From Roseovarius sp. A-2 (GTDB lineage Bacteria > Pseudomonadota > Alphaproteobacteria > Rhodobacterales > Rhodobacteraceae): a stretch of 64,000 nucleotides of DNA. The DNA is taken from assembly GCF_002072155.1 (NCBI RefSeq), contig NZ_BDIY01000001.1:606843-670842 (forward strand), read 5' to 3'. This document shows, piece after piece, positions 8,554 through 16,941 of the stretch. Position 1 is the first letter of the stretch; each line of letters begins with the position of its first letter. The notes beneath the pieces were generated by a model, which saw nothing but the letters and a program-made list of their open reading frames with translations, was not told where the DNA came from and searched no databases. The position numbers and the translations under genes are program-made.

Positions 8554-8593
8554 TCGCCGCCGGTTCCGGCAATGATGCGCGCCCGGCGGCGGG

Positions 8594-9205
8594 TTACTGC
8601 GCTGCGGCGCGGGTCGGGTTCCATTCGGCGAGGACATTGGAATTGTCGTCGCCGTCATATTCGTAAAGCTTTTCCTCGGTCACGCCGGTGATCTTGCCGA
8701 AATCTGCGGCGGTCTTGCGCGGGAACCATGAGCTGCGCACCTGTCCAGGAAAAAGCTCGCCGAGGATGCGTGAGGTCGCAAGCGCGCATTGCGAGGGGGC
8801 CACCGGACCGTTGGCCTGCACCAGTTGCATGGCGCGCGCAGCCAGTTCCGGTGACACATCAAGGCGTTGGATCTGCACGTGATAGGTCTTGCGTGCGTGG
8901 TAGCGCGTGTAGACATCGGCGACCTGCGGCGTGATGCCATAGAGCACGTCGTGACGCTCGGGGATCGTCTCGTGGTGGAAGCTGCCGGCCGGGTCGAAGA
9001 TCACCCGCTGCGCGCCGTTGATCATCAGCGAGGTATGCATGCCCGCGCCGGACTCGTTGTTGATCATGGTGAAGACTGTCAGGCGCGGCGGACCTTCATG
9101 CCGGTAGGCGGCACGCGTCACAGCCTCGTCCGGGGCCCAGACCGCCTCGGCGGCACAGCCTGCCAGAATCCCCGTGGCGACAAGCGCCAAAACCAGTACC
9201 CGCAT
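8594..9205 (-). CDS. Predicted lipoprotein, conserved in relatives, function unknown
   Basis: A 203-residue protein starting at MRVLVLALV, where a signal peptide ends in the lipobox LAGC (Cys near residue 16), so it is probably lipid-anchored to the outer membrane or facing the periplasm. The mature part contains LTVFTMINNESGAGMHTSLMI and later SQCALATSRIL. It resembles cell-envelope proteins annotated only as hypothetical; a cysteine-histidine arrangement like that of papain-fold envelope hydrolases is possible but unproven. It is followed downstream by cysE in convergent orientation. Confidence 0.7.
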   Translation of the reverse strand: MRVLVLALVATGILAGCAAEAVWAPDEAVTRAAYRHEGPPRLTVFTMINNESGAGMHTSLMINGAQRVIFDPAGSFHHETIPERHDVLYGITPQVADVYTRYHARKTYHVQIQRLDVSPELAARAMQLVQANGPVAPSQCALATSRILGELFPGQVRSSWFPRKTAADFGKITGVTEEKLYEYDGDDNSNVLAEWNPTRAAAQ

Positions 9206-9233
9206 CACATTCGCCCGTATTCGGGGTGCTGGA

Positions 9234-9368
9234 TCAGCCGTTGACCGCTGCAATGAAGAGCAGGAGCACGACGACCACGCCCGCCGACCAGGTCACGGAC
9301 TTGATGAAGCCCTCGAATGTCTTCTCCTGTACGTCGGTATTCATCTCACCATGCTTGTGCTCGGCCAT
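9234..9368 (-). CDS. aa3-type cytochrome c oxidase subunit IV
   Basis: A 44-residue microprotein with a charged N-terminus beginning MAEHKHGEM and one C-terminal membrane helix (about 28-42, rich in V, L and I). The pattern MAEHKHG...FIKSVTWSA is that of the small bacterial subunit IV of Paracoccus/Rhodobacter-type aa3 cytochrome c oxidase, a single helix packed on subunits I and III. It is encoded about 41 kb from ctaD. A weak purine-rich stretch (AAGGGAA) lies upstream. Confidence 0.8.
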   Translation of the reverse strand: MAEHKHGEMNTDVQEKTFEGFIKSVTWSAGVVVVLLLFIAAVNG

Positions 9369-9458
9369 GTCGCGTGTTCCCTTGTTCGCTGAACCCATGT
9401 TTCCGCCCGTGATTACTGCATTCGCCGCCGCCTGTCACGCCCCAAGCTGTCGCAGTTC

Positions 9459-9911
9459 TCAGCCCTGTTCGAGATCCTGCGCGAGGCGAAAGCCGATGCG
9501 CATCGGGGCCTCGGCCGGAGCCTTTTTCGGAAGGGCGCGGAGCATCACATTCAACTGACTGACATGCTGCACCAGTTGCGTGCGCATGCCCATCTGATCC
9601 TGCCCGTAAAAGGTGATGATGTCGGGATCGAAATAACCCATCCCCTCGATCCGGATCACGCCCGCATCGCCACCGGCGAATCCCATGGCGACCTCGTGTT
9701 CCTCGTCCAGCGTCTTCTCGAAGTTCTGGATATAGAGGATCAGCCGTTCATAGGCCCATTGCGCGACGCTCTTGCCATCGACCGGCTGTTGCGCAAGCGA
9801 TTTGGCGGCGCTGTCTATACAGGGTTGGTCGGGGTCGGAATGCACCTCGTGGGCGCGCGGCATCGCCGCGGCTTCGGCATGTTCGGCGCTGGTGTCGATC
9901 TCGTTCCCCAT
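9459..9911 (-). CDS. Conserved hypothetical protein (DUF6173-like)
   Basis: A 150-residue soluble protein starting at the ATG of MGNEID; the codon before it (TTG) could also serve. The N-terminal 45 residues are polar and probably disordered. The conserved part (about 50-145) contains WAYERLILYIQNFEKTLDEEHEVAM and YFDPDIITFYG. I believe this is the family called DUF6173 in alphaproteobacteria, but cannot verify it. No catalytic motif is evident. It lies upstream of the oxidase subunit IV gene on the same strand. Confidence 0.6.
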   Translation of the reverse strand: MGNEIDTSAEHAEAAAMPRAHEVHSDPDQPCIDSAAKSLAQQPVDGKSVAQWAYERLILYIQNFEKTLDEEHEVAMGFAGGDAGVIRIEGMGYFDPDIITFYGQDQMGMRTQLVQHVSQLNVMLRALPKKAPAEAPMRIGFRLAQDLEQG

Positions 9912-9926
9912 CAAGTTTTCTCCCGG

Positions 9927-10970
9927 CTACTCGTCCTTGATCTGCCAGAGCCAAGCCTCGTCGGCGCGGCGCCAGCGGGTGACTTCGCCAGCGTGCAGCA
10001 AATGGTTGAGATGCGCAACGGCCTCGACCAGCGCGAGCCCATAGGTGCCCCGGTCGATGCGGCGCTTGAAGAGGAGCGCAAAGCAGTCGGCGGCGGTATG
10101 CGCTTCGGTGAGAAACACGCGCAACCGGTCGAGCGCGGCGTGGTGATTGCCGCTGAGTTGTGCCATGCGCAGGGGCAGGCCGGTGAAGGGCAGCTTGTGG
10201 CCCGGCAGTACCAGTTGATCGTCGCGGGCATGCACCGCCAGCTGGTCGCAGGCGGCCAGCCAGTCCGACAGCGGATCGGCCAATGGCTCGGTCGGGTAGA
10301 CGCCGATATTGGGGCTGATGCCGGGCAGGATCTGATCGCCCGCGATGACCAGATTGTCGTCACGTGACCAGAGCGTGACATGTTCGGGCGCGTGCCCGCC
10401 GCCCATGCGCACATCCCAGTCGCGCCCGCCCGCGCGGATCACGTTGCCCTCTATCAACCTTGTATAGCCAACCGGGATCGGAGCGCAGATATCGGCGAAA
10501 TTATAGGGGCGCTCATTCTTGCGGTGCTCATAGATCTCCGGGTCCATTCCGCCCGCGCGGGAAAAGGCAAGCGCCTGCGGGGTGGGGCGCTCCTCCTCGT
10601 CGAGGATCAGCAGACGCGCCAGAAGCCAGCTGGTGCGTGAGGCCCAGAGATCGGCTCCGAAGCGTTCCATGAACCAGCCCGCCATGCCGATATGGTCTGG
10701 GTGGTGATGGGTCAGGATCACGCGGGAGACGGGCTTGCCTTGCAAGGGCCCGGCCAGAATACCCTCCCACAGTGCGACGCTGCGTTTCGAATGAATGCCG
10801 GTGTCGATCAGCGTCCAGCTGTCGCCCTCGTCGAGCGCGTAGACATTTACGTGATCAAGCACCATCGGCAGCGGCAGGCGCAGCCAAAGCAGGCCGGGCG
10901 CGATCTCGGTCGCCGTGCCTTGGGCGGGCGGTTCGGGCCACGGGTGGCGGATATGCGCGCCGCCATCCAT
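9927..10970 (-). CDS. MBL-fold metallo-hydrolase
   Basis: A 347-residue metallo-beta-lactamase-fold enzyme. The metal-binding motif THHHPDHIGMAG (about residues 87-98) and downstream histidines in GGGHAPEHV and LPGHKLPF are present. A C-terminal helical region of about 90 residues follows, as in lactonase/glyoxalase-like members of about this size. Its ATG overlaps the stop of the upstream acyl-CoA dehydrogenase gene, so the two are probably co-translated. The substrate is unknown, but a thioester or lactone linked to acyl-CoA turnover would fit. Confidence 0.82.
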   Translation of the reverse strand: MDGGAHIRHPWPEPPAQGTATEIAPGLLWLRLPLPMVLDHVNVYALDEGDSWTLIDTGIHSKRSVALWEGILAGPLQGKPVSRVILTHHHPDHIGMAGWFMERFGADLWASRTSWLLARLLILDEEERPTPQALAFSRAGGMDPEIYEHRKNERPYNFADICAPIPVGYTRLIEGNVIRAGGRDWDVRMGGGHAPEHVTLWSRDDNLVIAGDQILPGISPNIGVYPTEPLADPLSDWLAACDQLAVHARDDQLVLPGHKLPFTGLPLRMAQLSGNHHAALDRLRVFLTEAHTAADCFALLFKRRIDRGTYGLALVEAVAHLNHLLHAGEVTRWRRADEAWLWQIKDE

Positions 10971-12688
10971 CAGGCTGCGAAATCCTCGGGCGTGAGCGCG
11001 TAGAGGTCCGCCGCCCCTGCCGTGGCATGCGCCAGATGCCCGGCATGATCGGGCAGGAGCCGGGTGATGTAGAAGCGGGCCAGCCTTGCGCGCGCGCCAT
11101 CGCCGCCTTCGGCCTGCGCCGCCTTGAGGTGGAAATGCGCGCCGAGGATGCGGGCAAAGCCGCGCAGGTATGGGATCGCACCGGCAAAACGCTGTGTCAT
11201 GTCATCCTGCGCCAACATCCAGTCGGTCGCCTCGCGGAGGCTCTCGGTCGCCTGCCAGACGGATTCGGCAAGGTCGGGCAGAGCGCTGCGCGCGGCCTCT
11301 GCCGCTGCCTGCATTTCGTCGATCAGGGCAAAGGCGGCCTCGCCCCCGTCCATCAGCTTGCGGCCCACCAGATCCATTGCCTGAATGCCGTTGGTGCCTT
11401 CGTAGATCGCGGTGACGCGCACGTCGCGCAGGTATTGCGCCGCGCCGGTTTCCTCAATGTAGCCCATGCCGCCATGCAGTTGCACACCGGTATTGGCCAC
11501 GCCGATACCGGTCTCGGTGCCGCAGACTTTGGCAATGGGTGTCAGGAGTGCCGCGCGTGCGGCCCAGTGTTTGGCCCCCGTCGCCGTCTCCATGTCGATG
11601 GCCTGCGCGCAGGCGAGGGCGATGGCGCGGGCGGCGAAGATCTCGGATTTCATGCCGGCCAGCATGCGGCGCACATTGGCGTGGCCGATGATCGTGTCAG
11701 GATTGTCCGTGTCCGGGGTGCGGCCCTGCTTGCGGTCCTGCGCATAGGCGAGCGCGTGCTGAAAGGCCCCTTCGGCCACGCCGATGCCCTGACCGCCCAC
11801 GCCGAGGCGGGCGTTGTTCATCATCGTGAACATGGCGCGCATGCCCTGATGCGCCTCGCCCACCAGCCAGCCGGTGGCACCGTCATATTGCATCACCGCC
11901 GTGGGGCTGCCATGCAGGCCCATTTTGTGCTCGAGGCTCACGACTTTGAGGCTGTTGGCGCGTCCCGGATTGCCCTCGGCGTCGGGAAGGAGCTTCGGCA
12001 CCAGAAAGAGGCTGATCCCCTTGGTGCCCGGCACGCCGTCGGGCAGGCGGGCAAGCACGAGGTGACAGACATTCTCGGTGAAATCGTTGTCGCCCCAGGA
12101 GATATAGATCTTCTGCCCGGTGATCGCATAGGTGCCGTCGCCGTTATCCTCGGCGCGGGTGCGCAGCGCGCCCACATCCGAGCCCGCCTGCGGCTCGGTC
12201 AGGTTCATCGTGCCGGCCCATGTCCCGCTGACCAGCTTGGGCAGGTAGAGCGCCTTGAGCGCGTCCGAGGCGTGATGCTCCAGGGCCTCGATCTGGCCTT
12301 GCGTCATCAGCGGGGCCAGTTGCAGCGACAGGCAGGCCGAGGACATCATCTCGTTGACGGCGGTGGTCAGCGTCATCGGCAGGCCCATGCCGCCATGATC
12401 GGGATGCGCGCTGATCGATACCCAGCCCCCTTCGGCGATGGCGCGGTAACCCTCGGCATAGCCCGGCGGCGTGCGCACCACGCCGTTTTCCAGCCGCGCG
12501 GGATGCAGGTCACCGGCGCGTTGCAGCGGATAGAGTACTTCCTCGCTCATGCGTCCCGCCTCGGTGAGGATGGCGGCGGTCATGTCGGGCGTCGCCTCGG
12601 CGAAACGCTCGGTCGCCGTCACCTGATGAAGGCCTATGACGTGATCGAAGAGGAACTGATATTCTGACACCGGCGCGCGATAGGGCAT
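10970..12688 (-). CDS. Acyl-CoA dehydrogenase, DmdC-like
   Basis: A 572-residue FAD-dependent acyl-CoA dehydrogenase that would oxidise an acyl-CoA to the enoyl-CoA and pass electrons to ETF. The start at MPYRAPVSEYQFLF is the conserved N-terminus of this long subfamily; an ORF start 35 codons upstream is not supported. The core has MNLTEPQAGSDVG (FAD/substrate site) and the catalytic Glu in AIYEGTNGIQ near residue 430. The extra C-terminal domain is typical of the 3-methylmercaptopropionyl-CoA dehydrogenase (DmdC) group, but motifs alone do not settle the substrate. Confidence 0.88.
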   Translation of the reverse strand: MPYRAPVSEYQFLFDHVIGLHQVTATERFAEATPDMTAAILTEAGRMSEEVLYPLQRAGDLHPARLENGVVRTPPGYAEGYRAIAEGGWVSISAHPDHGGMGLPMTLTTAVNEMMSSACLSLQLAPLMTQGQIEALEHHASDALKALYLPKLVSGTWAGTMNLTEPQAGSDVGALRTRAEDNGDGTYAITGQKIYISWGDNDFTENVCHLVLARLPDGVPGTKGISLFLVPKLLPDAEGNPGRANSLKVVSLEHKMGLHGSPTAVMQYDGATGWLVGEAHQGMRAMFTMMNNARLGVGGQGIGVAEGAFQHALAYAQDRKQGRTPDTDNPDTIIGHANVRRMLAGMKSEIFAARAIALACAQAIDMETATGAKHWAARAALLTPIAKVCGTETGIGVANTGVQLHGGMGYIEETGAAQYLRDVRVTAIYEGTNGIQAMDLVGRKLMDGGEAAFALIDEMQAAAEAARSALPDLAESVWQATESLREATDWMLAQDDMTQRFAGAIPYLRGFARILGAHFHLKAAQAEGGDGARARLARFYITRLLPDHAGHLAHATAGAADLYALTPEDFAA

Positions 12689-12820
12689 GTCGATCATCCT
12701 TTCTGTTTCTGGCGCGGCTTGGCATCCGTTCTGAACGGCTGTAATCCCCGGCGCAGGGTCTAGAGTACCCCAAGGTGCCGGGACGACAACCAAAACGCCG
12801 CGTCAGGTCAGGGGACGTAT

Positions 12821-13768
12821 ATGCCAAATGCAACCGAATTATTGCAAGCCGATACTGCGGGATTTGACCGCGCTGCCGCGATCTGGCGTGCCGGTGGCCT
12901 TGTGGCGTTTCCGACTGAGACGGTTTACGGGCTTGGCGCGGATGCGCGCGACGATCTGGCGGTGGCGCGGATTTTCGAGGCCAAGGGGCGGCCGCGCTTC
13001 AACCCCTTGATCGTGCATGTCGAGAGCGCGGCGCGGGCGCGGGATTACGTCGCGTGGTCGGACACCGCCGAGATCGTGGCGAGCGCGTTCTGGCCGGGGC
13101 CGCTGACCCTGGTCCTGCCGCTGCGTGGGGGGGCGGGGCTGTCGCCGCTGGTCACCGCCGATCTGCCGACGCTGGCCATACGGGTGCCCGCGCATCCGGT
13201 GGCGCACGCGCTGTTGACCGAATTTGGCGGGCCGGTTGCGGCCCCCTCGGCCAACCCGTCGGGCCGGATCAGCCCCACGGAGGCGGCGCATGTGATGGCG
13301 GGCCTTGCAAGGCGGATCGAGGCGGTGGTCGATGGCGGGGCCTGTCCGGTAGGCGTGGAATCAACGATTCTGGGGCTGGAGGGCGAGCCGGTGCTTTTGC
13401 GCCCCGGCGGCGTGCCGGTCGAGGCGCTGGAGGCGGCATTGGGCCAGTCCATTGCCCGGCGCGCCGAGGGCGCGGCGCTGAGCGCGCCGGGGCAGATGCG
13501 GTCGCATTATGCGCCGGGCGCGCGAGTGCGGCTTGGGGCGGATGCTCCGCGCCCGGGCGAGGTGATGCTGGGCTTTGGCCCGGTCGAGGCCGATCTCAAT
13601 CTGTCGCGGGCGGGCGATCTGACCGAGGCTGCGGCCCATCTCTTTCATCATCTGCACGCGCTTGACGCGATGGGGGCCGAGGGCATCGCCGTCTCGCCCA
13701 TCCCCGAGACCGGGCTGGGGCGGGCAATCAACGACCGGCTGCGGCGCGCGGCGGCCCCGAAAGAGTAG
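12821..13768 (+). CDS. L-threonylcarbamoyladenylate synthase
   Basis: Sua5/YrdC-family enzyme that makes threonylcarbamoyl-AMP from threonine, bicarbonate and ATP for the t6A37 modification of ANN-decoding tRNAs. The 315-residue chain has the YrdC core (about 15-195) with FPTETVYGLGADA, the KGRPRFNPLIVHV segment and PSANPSGRISPT. A C-terminal Sua5 domain follows after the SPGMKYKHYAP-like linker (here APGQMRSHYAP). It stands alone, divergent from the acyl-CoA dehydrogenase gene. Confidence 0.93.
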   Translation: MPNATELLQADTAGFDRAAAIWRAGGLVAFPTETVYGLGADARDDLAVARIFEAKGRPRFNPLIVHVESAARARDYVAWSDTAEIVASAFWPGPLTLVLPLRGGAGLSPLVTADLPTLAIRVPAHPVAHALLTEFGGPVAAPSANPSGRISPTEAAHVMAGLARRIEAVVDGGACPVGVESTILGLEGEPVLLRPGGVPVEALEAALGQSIARRAEGAALSAPGQMRSHYAPGARVRLGADAPRPGEVMLGFGPVEADLNLSRAGDLTEAAAHLFHHLHALDAMGAEGIAVSPIPETGLGRAINDRLRRAAAPKE

Positions 13769-13815
13769 GGGGCGCTGCCCCCGTCGCGCCGGGCGCGACT
13801 CCCCCGGAATATTTT
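13768..13815 (+). terminator. Hairpin and conserved intergenic motif after the Sua5 gene
   Basis: GGGGGC-GCT-GCCCCC (13768-13782) forms a tight hairpin starting at the last base of the stop codon, followed by a TATTTTT tract at about 13808-13814. The CCCCCGGAATATTTTTGGC type of sequence recurs, from memory, after many genes in Rhodobacteraceae. It lies between convergent genes and could terminate transcription. Confidence 0.45.
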
Positions 13816-13831
13816 TGGCAAGATGAAGCCG

Positions 13832-14161
13832 TCAGCCGAGGAGGGCGAGACCGCCATAGAGCGTGACCCCGCCGAGGACGATGGCGGCGATCACGTTGCG
13901 CAGGAAATAGCCTGCGGCGAGGGTGACGAGGGCGGCAGCCATGCGCGGGGCATCAAGGCTGTCGCCGGTTGCGGCGGGCCAGACCACGAGGGGGGCCACC
14001 AGCCCCGGCAGGACCGCCACGGCCGTGTAGCGCAGGTGGCGCAGCAGCCACGGCGGCAGGGGACGGTTGCCCACCAGCCCGGTGAAGACGAAGCGCAGTC
14101 CGAAGCTGCCGAGGCCAAGGCCGATGATCACGAACCAGAGGTCTGCGGTTTCGATATTCAT
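13832..14161 (-). CDS. azlD: AzlD-family branched-chain amino acid exporter subunit
   Basis: A 109-residue membrane protein with about four helices, starting at MNIETADLWFVI. It is the small partner of AzlC in a two-component exporter of branched-chain amino acids (the BrnFE type). The ATG overlaps the azlC stop by four bases, so the two are translationally coupled. The family's conserved RFVFTGL-like segment near residue 30 and PPWLLRHLRY are visible. No regulator is adjacent. Confidence 0.85.
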   Translation of the reverse strand: MNIETADLWFVIIGLGLGSFGLRFVFTGLVGNRPLPPWLLRHLRYTAVAVLPGLVAPLVVWPAATGDSLDAPRMAAALVTLAAGYFLRNVIAAIVLGGVTLYGGLALLG

Positions 14162-14877
14162 TGGCGGGCCGCCTTGCGCTGTTCGAGCCAAAGTTCGGCC
14201 TGCGCGCCGGTCATCATGCCGACAACGCCTGCGACCAGCAGCCCGAGATTATAGGGCAGAAAGGCGAAGACGAGGGCGGTGACGACCGAGATCAGAGCCG
14301 CCAATACATGGGCAGGCGTGCGCAGCATCGGACCGATCATCGCGAGAAACGTGATCGGCAGGGCGAAATCGAGCGCAAGACCCTGCGGGATCGAGGTGCC
14401 GACCAGCGCGCCGATGAATGTGAAGAGATACCAGAGCGGGCAGATCGGCGTGACCACCCCGAAGAAATAGGCCAATCGCTGCGTGATGCTCCAGCCCGGG
14501 TTGCGCTCGAAGGCGGTGATGGCGCAGGCATAGCTCTGATCCACCGTGAAATAGGCGGCAACCGCGCGCTGGCCGAGCGTGGCCTCGCCGATCCACGGGG
14601 TGAGCGAGGCCGAATACATCGCCATGCGCAGGTTGACCGCGAGCGCCGAGACGAGCGCGATCAGCGTGGGCGCGCCGTCGGTCAGCAGTTGCAGCGCGGT
14701 GAACTGTGCGGCGCCTGCGATGACCAAAACCGAAAAGCTCATGGTTTCCAGCATGTTGAGCCCGGCCTCGGTCGCGACCACGCCAAATAGTAGCGAGAAC
14801 GGCACGATCACGAGGATGAAGGGTGCGCCGTCGCGCACGCCTTGCCAATAGGTCGATTTGGTGGTTTGAGTTGGCAC
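14158..14877 (-). CDS. azlC: AzlC-family branched-chain amino acid exporter permease
   Basis: Large permease subunit of the AzlCD exporter, 239 residues with about six helices. I prefer the GTG that gives MPTQTTKSTYWQGVRDG, because that is how relatives begin; a GTG 11 codons upstream (14910) is also open, but would leave only 23 bases to the divergent fdhD start. The motif GAAQFTALQLL near residue 65 and the DQSYACAI segment are characteristic. Confidence 0.85.
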   Translation of the reverse strand: MPTQTTKSTYWQGVRDGAPFILVIVPFSLLFGVVATEAGLNMLETMSFSVLVIAGAAQFTALQLLTDGAPTLIALVSALAVNLRMAMYSASLTPWIGEATLGQRAVAAYFTVDQSYACAITAFERNPGWSITQRLAYFFGVVTPICPLWYLFTFIGALVGTSIPQGLALDFALPITFLAMIGPMLRTPAHVLAALISVVTALVFAFLPYNLGLLVAGVVGMMTGAQAELWLEQRKAARQ

Positions 14878-14933
14878 CGTCCGCCCCCGAGTTGTCGCCT
14901 GTCCCGACACCGCCTATCCAATGCAAGGAGGAG

Positions 14934-15824
14934 ATGCAATTGGCCCAGAGCGATGACCTGTCCGGTTACGTGATCGCGCCGGACCCCGCCGCGCCGCGCC
15001 TGACGCGCGCGGTCGAGGGGGTGGACCATGAGGGCGCACGCGCGAGCATCTCGGTGGTTGAGGAGCGCCCGCTGACGATCTTTCTGAACGGGCAGGAGAT
15101 CGTGACGGCGATGACCATCGGCGATTATCCCGAATATCTGGCGCTGGGGTTTCTGCGCAATCAGGGGATGCTGGCGACTGGCGAGGTGGTGCGCGGGGTC
15201 GATTACGACGAGGATCTTGAGACCGTCGTGGTGCGCACCGATGGGCAGACCAGCTATGAGGAAAAGCTCAAGAAGAAGACCCGCACGAGTGGCTGTGCCG
15301 TGGGCACGGTCTTTGGCGACATGATGGAGGGGCTGGAGGGTGTGCGCCTGCCTGAGGTCGAGGTGAAGACCTCGGACCTCTATGCGCTGGCCGCCAAGAT
15401 CAACCGCACCCCGTCGCTATACCTCGAGGCCGGGGCGATTCATGGTACGGTGCTGTGTCAGGGCGCGCGGCCGCTGGTCTATATGGAGGATGTGGGCCGT
15501 CACAATGCGGTGGACAAGATCGCGGGCTGGATGCTCAGCGAGGGTGCCGCGGCAGATGACAAGACCCTGTACACCACCGGGCGGCTGACCTCGGAAATGG
15601 TGATCAAGACCGCGATGATGGGCATTCCGGTGCTGGCCTCGCGCTCGGGCTTTACCGCCTGGGGGGTGGAGATCGCGCGTCAGGTGGGGCTAACGCTGAT
15701 CGGCCGGATGCGCGGGCGGCGGTTCGTCTGCCTTGCGGGAGAGGAGCGGGTTTTGCGCGATGCGGACCCCGCAAGCGTGGCCGAAGAAAGCCCCAAGCAT
15801 CGCCGCAAGAGTGCCGACGGATGA
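14934..15824 (+). CDS. fdhD: FdhD-like sulfurtransferase for molybdoenzyme maturation
   Basis: FdhD transfers sulfur from a cysteine desulfurase to the molybdenum cofactor of formate dehydrogenase. The 296-residue protein starts at ATG 14934, after AAGGAGG at 14924-14930; a TTG two codons later is better spaced. It has the active-site loop SGCAVGTVFGD with one Cys where the E. coli enzyme has CxxC, then YMEDVGRHNAVDKI and a C-terminal TGRLTSEMV. It heads a coupled operon fdhD-mobA-mobB-moeA. No formate dehydrogenase gene is in the window. Confidence 0.88.
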   Translation: MQLAQSDDLSGYVIAPDPAAPRLTRAVEGVDHEGARASISVVEERPLTIFLNGQEIVTAMTIGDYPEYLALGFLRNQGMLATGEVVRGVDYDEDLETVVVRTDGQTSYEEKLKKKTRTSGCAVGTVFGDMMEGLEGVRLPEVEVKTSDLYALAAKINRTPSLYLEAGAIHGTVLCQGARPLVYMEDVGRHNAVDKIAGWMLSEGAAADDKTLYTTGRLTSEMVIKTAMMGIPVLASRSGFTAWGVEIARQVGLTLIGRMRGRRFVCLAGEERVLRDADPASVAEESPKHRRKSADG

Positions 15825-16453
15825 CCGCGCCTTTCGGAGTGATCCTTGCCGGTGGGCAGGCCACGCGGATGGGCGGTGGCGACAAGGGGCTGTTGGCGTT
15901 GGGAGAGGGAGTGATTCTCGATCATGTGCTCGCGCGGCTTGGCCCTCAGGTGGGCGCGCTGGCGCTCAATGCCAATGGCACCCCGGAGCGATTCGCGCGG
16001 TTCGGCCTGCCGGTGCTGCCCGACCCGATTGCCGATTATCCCGGGCCGCTGGCAGGGGTGCTCGCCGGGCTCGACTGGGCGGCGGGCGAGGGGGCCGAGG
16101 CAATCGTGACGGTGGCCGCCGATACGCCGTTCTTTCCCTGTAATCTGGTGGTGCGGCTGCAAGAGGCGGCGGCAGGCATGGCGCATCCGCTGGTCCTCGC
16201 CGCCACGCCGCGCGGGGAGGAAGAGACCAAATCCATGAGCCGGGGCGGTCAGGTGCGGCATCCCACATTCGGGTTATGGCCGGTGGCGCTGCGCGACGAT
16301 CTGCGCGCGGCGTTGATGGACGGCTTGCGCAAGGTCGTGCTGTGGACGGATAGGCACGGCGGACGCGAGGCGCTATTTGAGGACGGGGATGCTTTCTTCA
16401 ACGTCAACACGCCCGAGGATCTGGCCGAGGCGCAGCAGAGGGCAGGGGCATGA
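15821..16453 (+). CDS. mobA: Molybdenum cofactor guanylyltransferase
   Basis: MobA attaches GMP from GTP to molybdopterin to make MGD. The 210-residue protein opens with the nucleotide-binding motif ILAGGQATRMGGGDKGLL (about 7-24) and has VAADTPFFP, the Asp-containing metal site, near residue 98. ATGA overlap with fdhD and mobB couples translation. CO dehydrogenase uses the cytosine rather than guanine dinucleotide, which MocA would make, so this MobA more likely serves other enzymes such as a formate dehydrogenase or DMSO reductase relative. Confidence 0.93.
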   Translation: MTAPFGVILAGGQATRMGGGDKGLLALGEGVILDHVLARLGPQVGALALNANGTPERFARFGLPVLPDPIADYPGPLAGVLAGLDWAAGEGAEAIVTVAADTPFFPCNLVVRLQEAAAGMAHPLVLAATPRGEEETKSMSRGGQVRHPTFGLWPVALRDDLRAALMDGLRKVVLWTDRHGGREALFEDGDAFFNVNTPEDLAEAQQRAGA

Positions 16454-16941
16454 GATTATACGGCGTGACCGGTTGGAAGAATGCCGGCAAGACCGGGCTG
16501 ATGGAACGGCTGGTGGCCGAGATTACCGGGCGGGGGTATACCGTCTCGACTGTCAAACACGCGCATCACACGTTCGACGTGGATCATTCGGGCAAGGACA
16601 GCCATCGCCACCGGGTCGCGGGGGCGCGCGAGGTGATGCTCGCGTCGCGCAACCGCTTTGCCCTGATGCACGAGCTGCGCGAGACGGGGGAGCCATCCCT
16701 AGAGCTGCTGTTGCAAAAGCTGAGCCCGGTCGATCTGGTGCTGGTCGAAGGCTACAAGCGCGACCGCCACCCCAAGATCGAGGCATTTCGCGCCGAGACG
16801 GGCAACGCGCTGATCGCGCCCGGCGATCCGACGATCCGCGCGGTGGCGAGCGATGTGGCGCTCGATCTGGACCGTCCGGTGTTCGATCTGAATGATACGA
16901 TGGGGATCGCGGATTTCATATTGGCAGAGGTGGGGCTGTGA
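16450..16941 (+). CDS. mobB: Molybdopterin-guanine dinucleotide biosynthesis adaptor MobB
   Basis: A 163-residue GTP-binding adaptor that aids MobA. The P-loop GWKNAGKTGLM (about 7-17) is at the N-terminus, followed by STVKHAHHTFDVD, the usual MobB segment, and VEGYKRDRHPKIE near residue 100. The gene overlaps mobA at its start and the moeA fusion at its end (GTGA), so it is embedded in the coupled operon. Confidence 0.92.
   Translation: MRLYGVTGWKNAGKTGLMERLVAEITGRGYTVSTVKHAHHTFDVDHSGKDSHRHRVAGAREVMLASRNRFALMHELRETGEPSLELLLQKLSPVDLVLVEGYKRDRHPKIEAFRAETGNALIAPGDPTIRAVASDVALDLDRPVFDLNDTMGIADFILAEVGL

Noticed and set aside
10772..12667. 631-residue plus-strand ORF
   Set aside because: Antisense to the acyl-CoA dehydrogenase gene, which has clear catalytic motifs.
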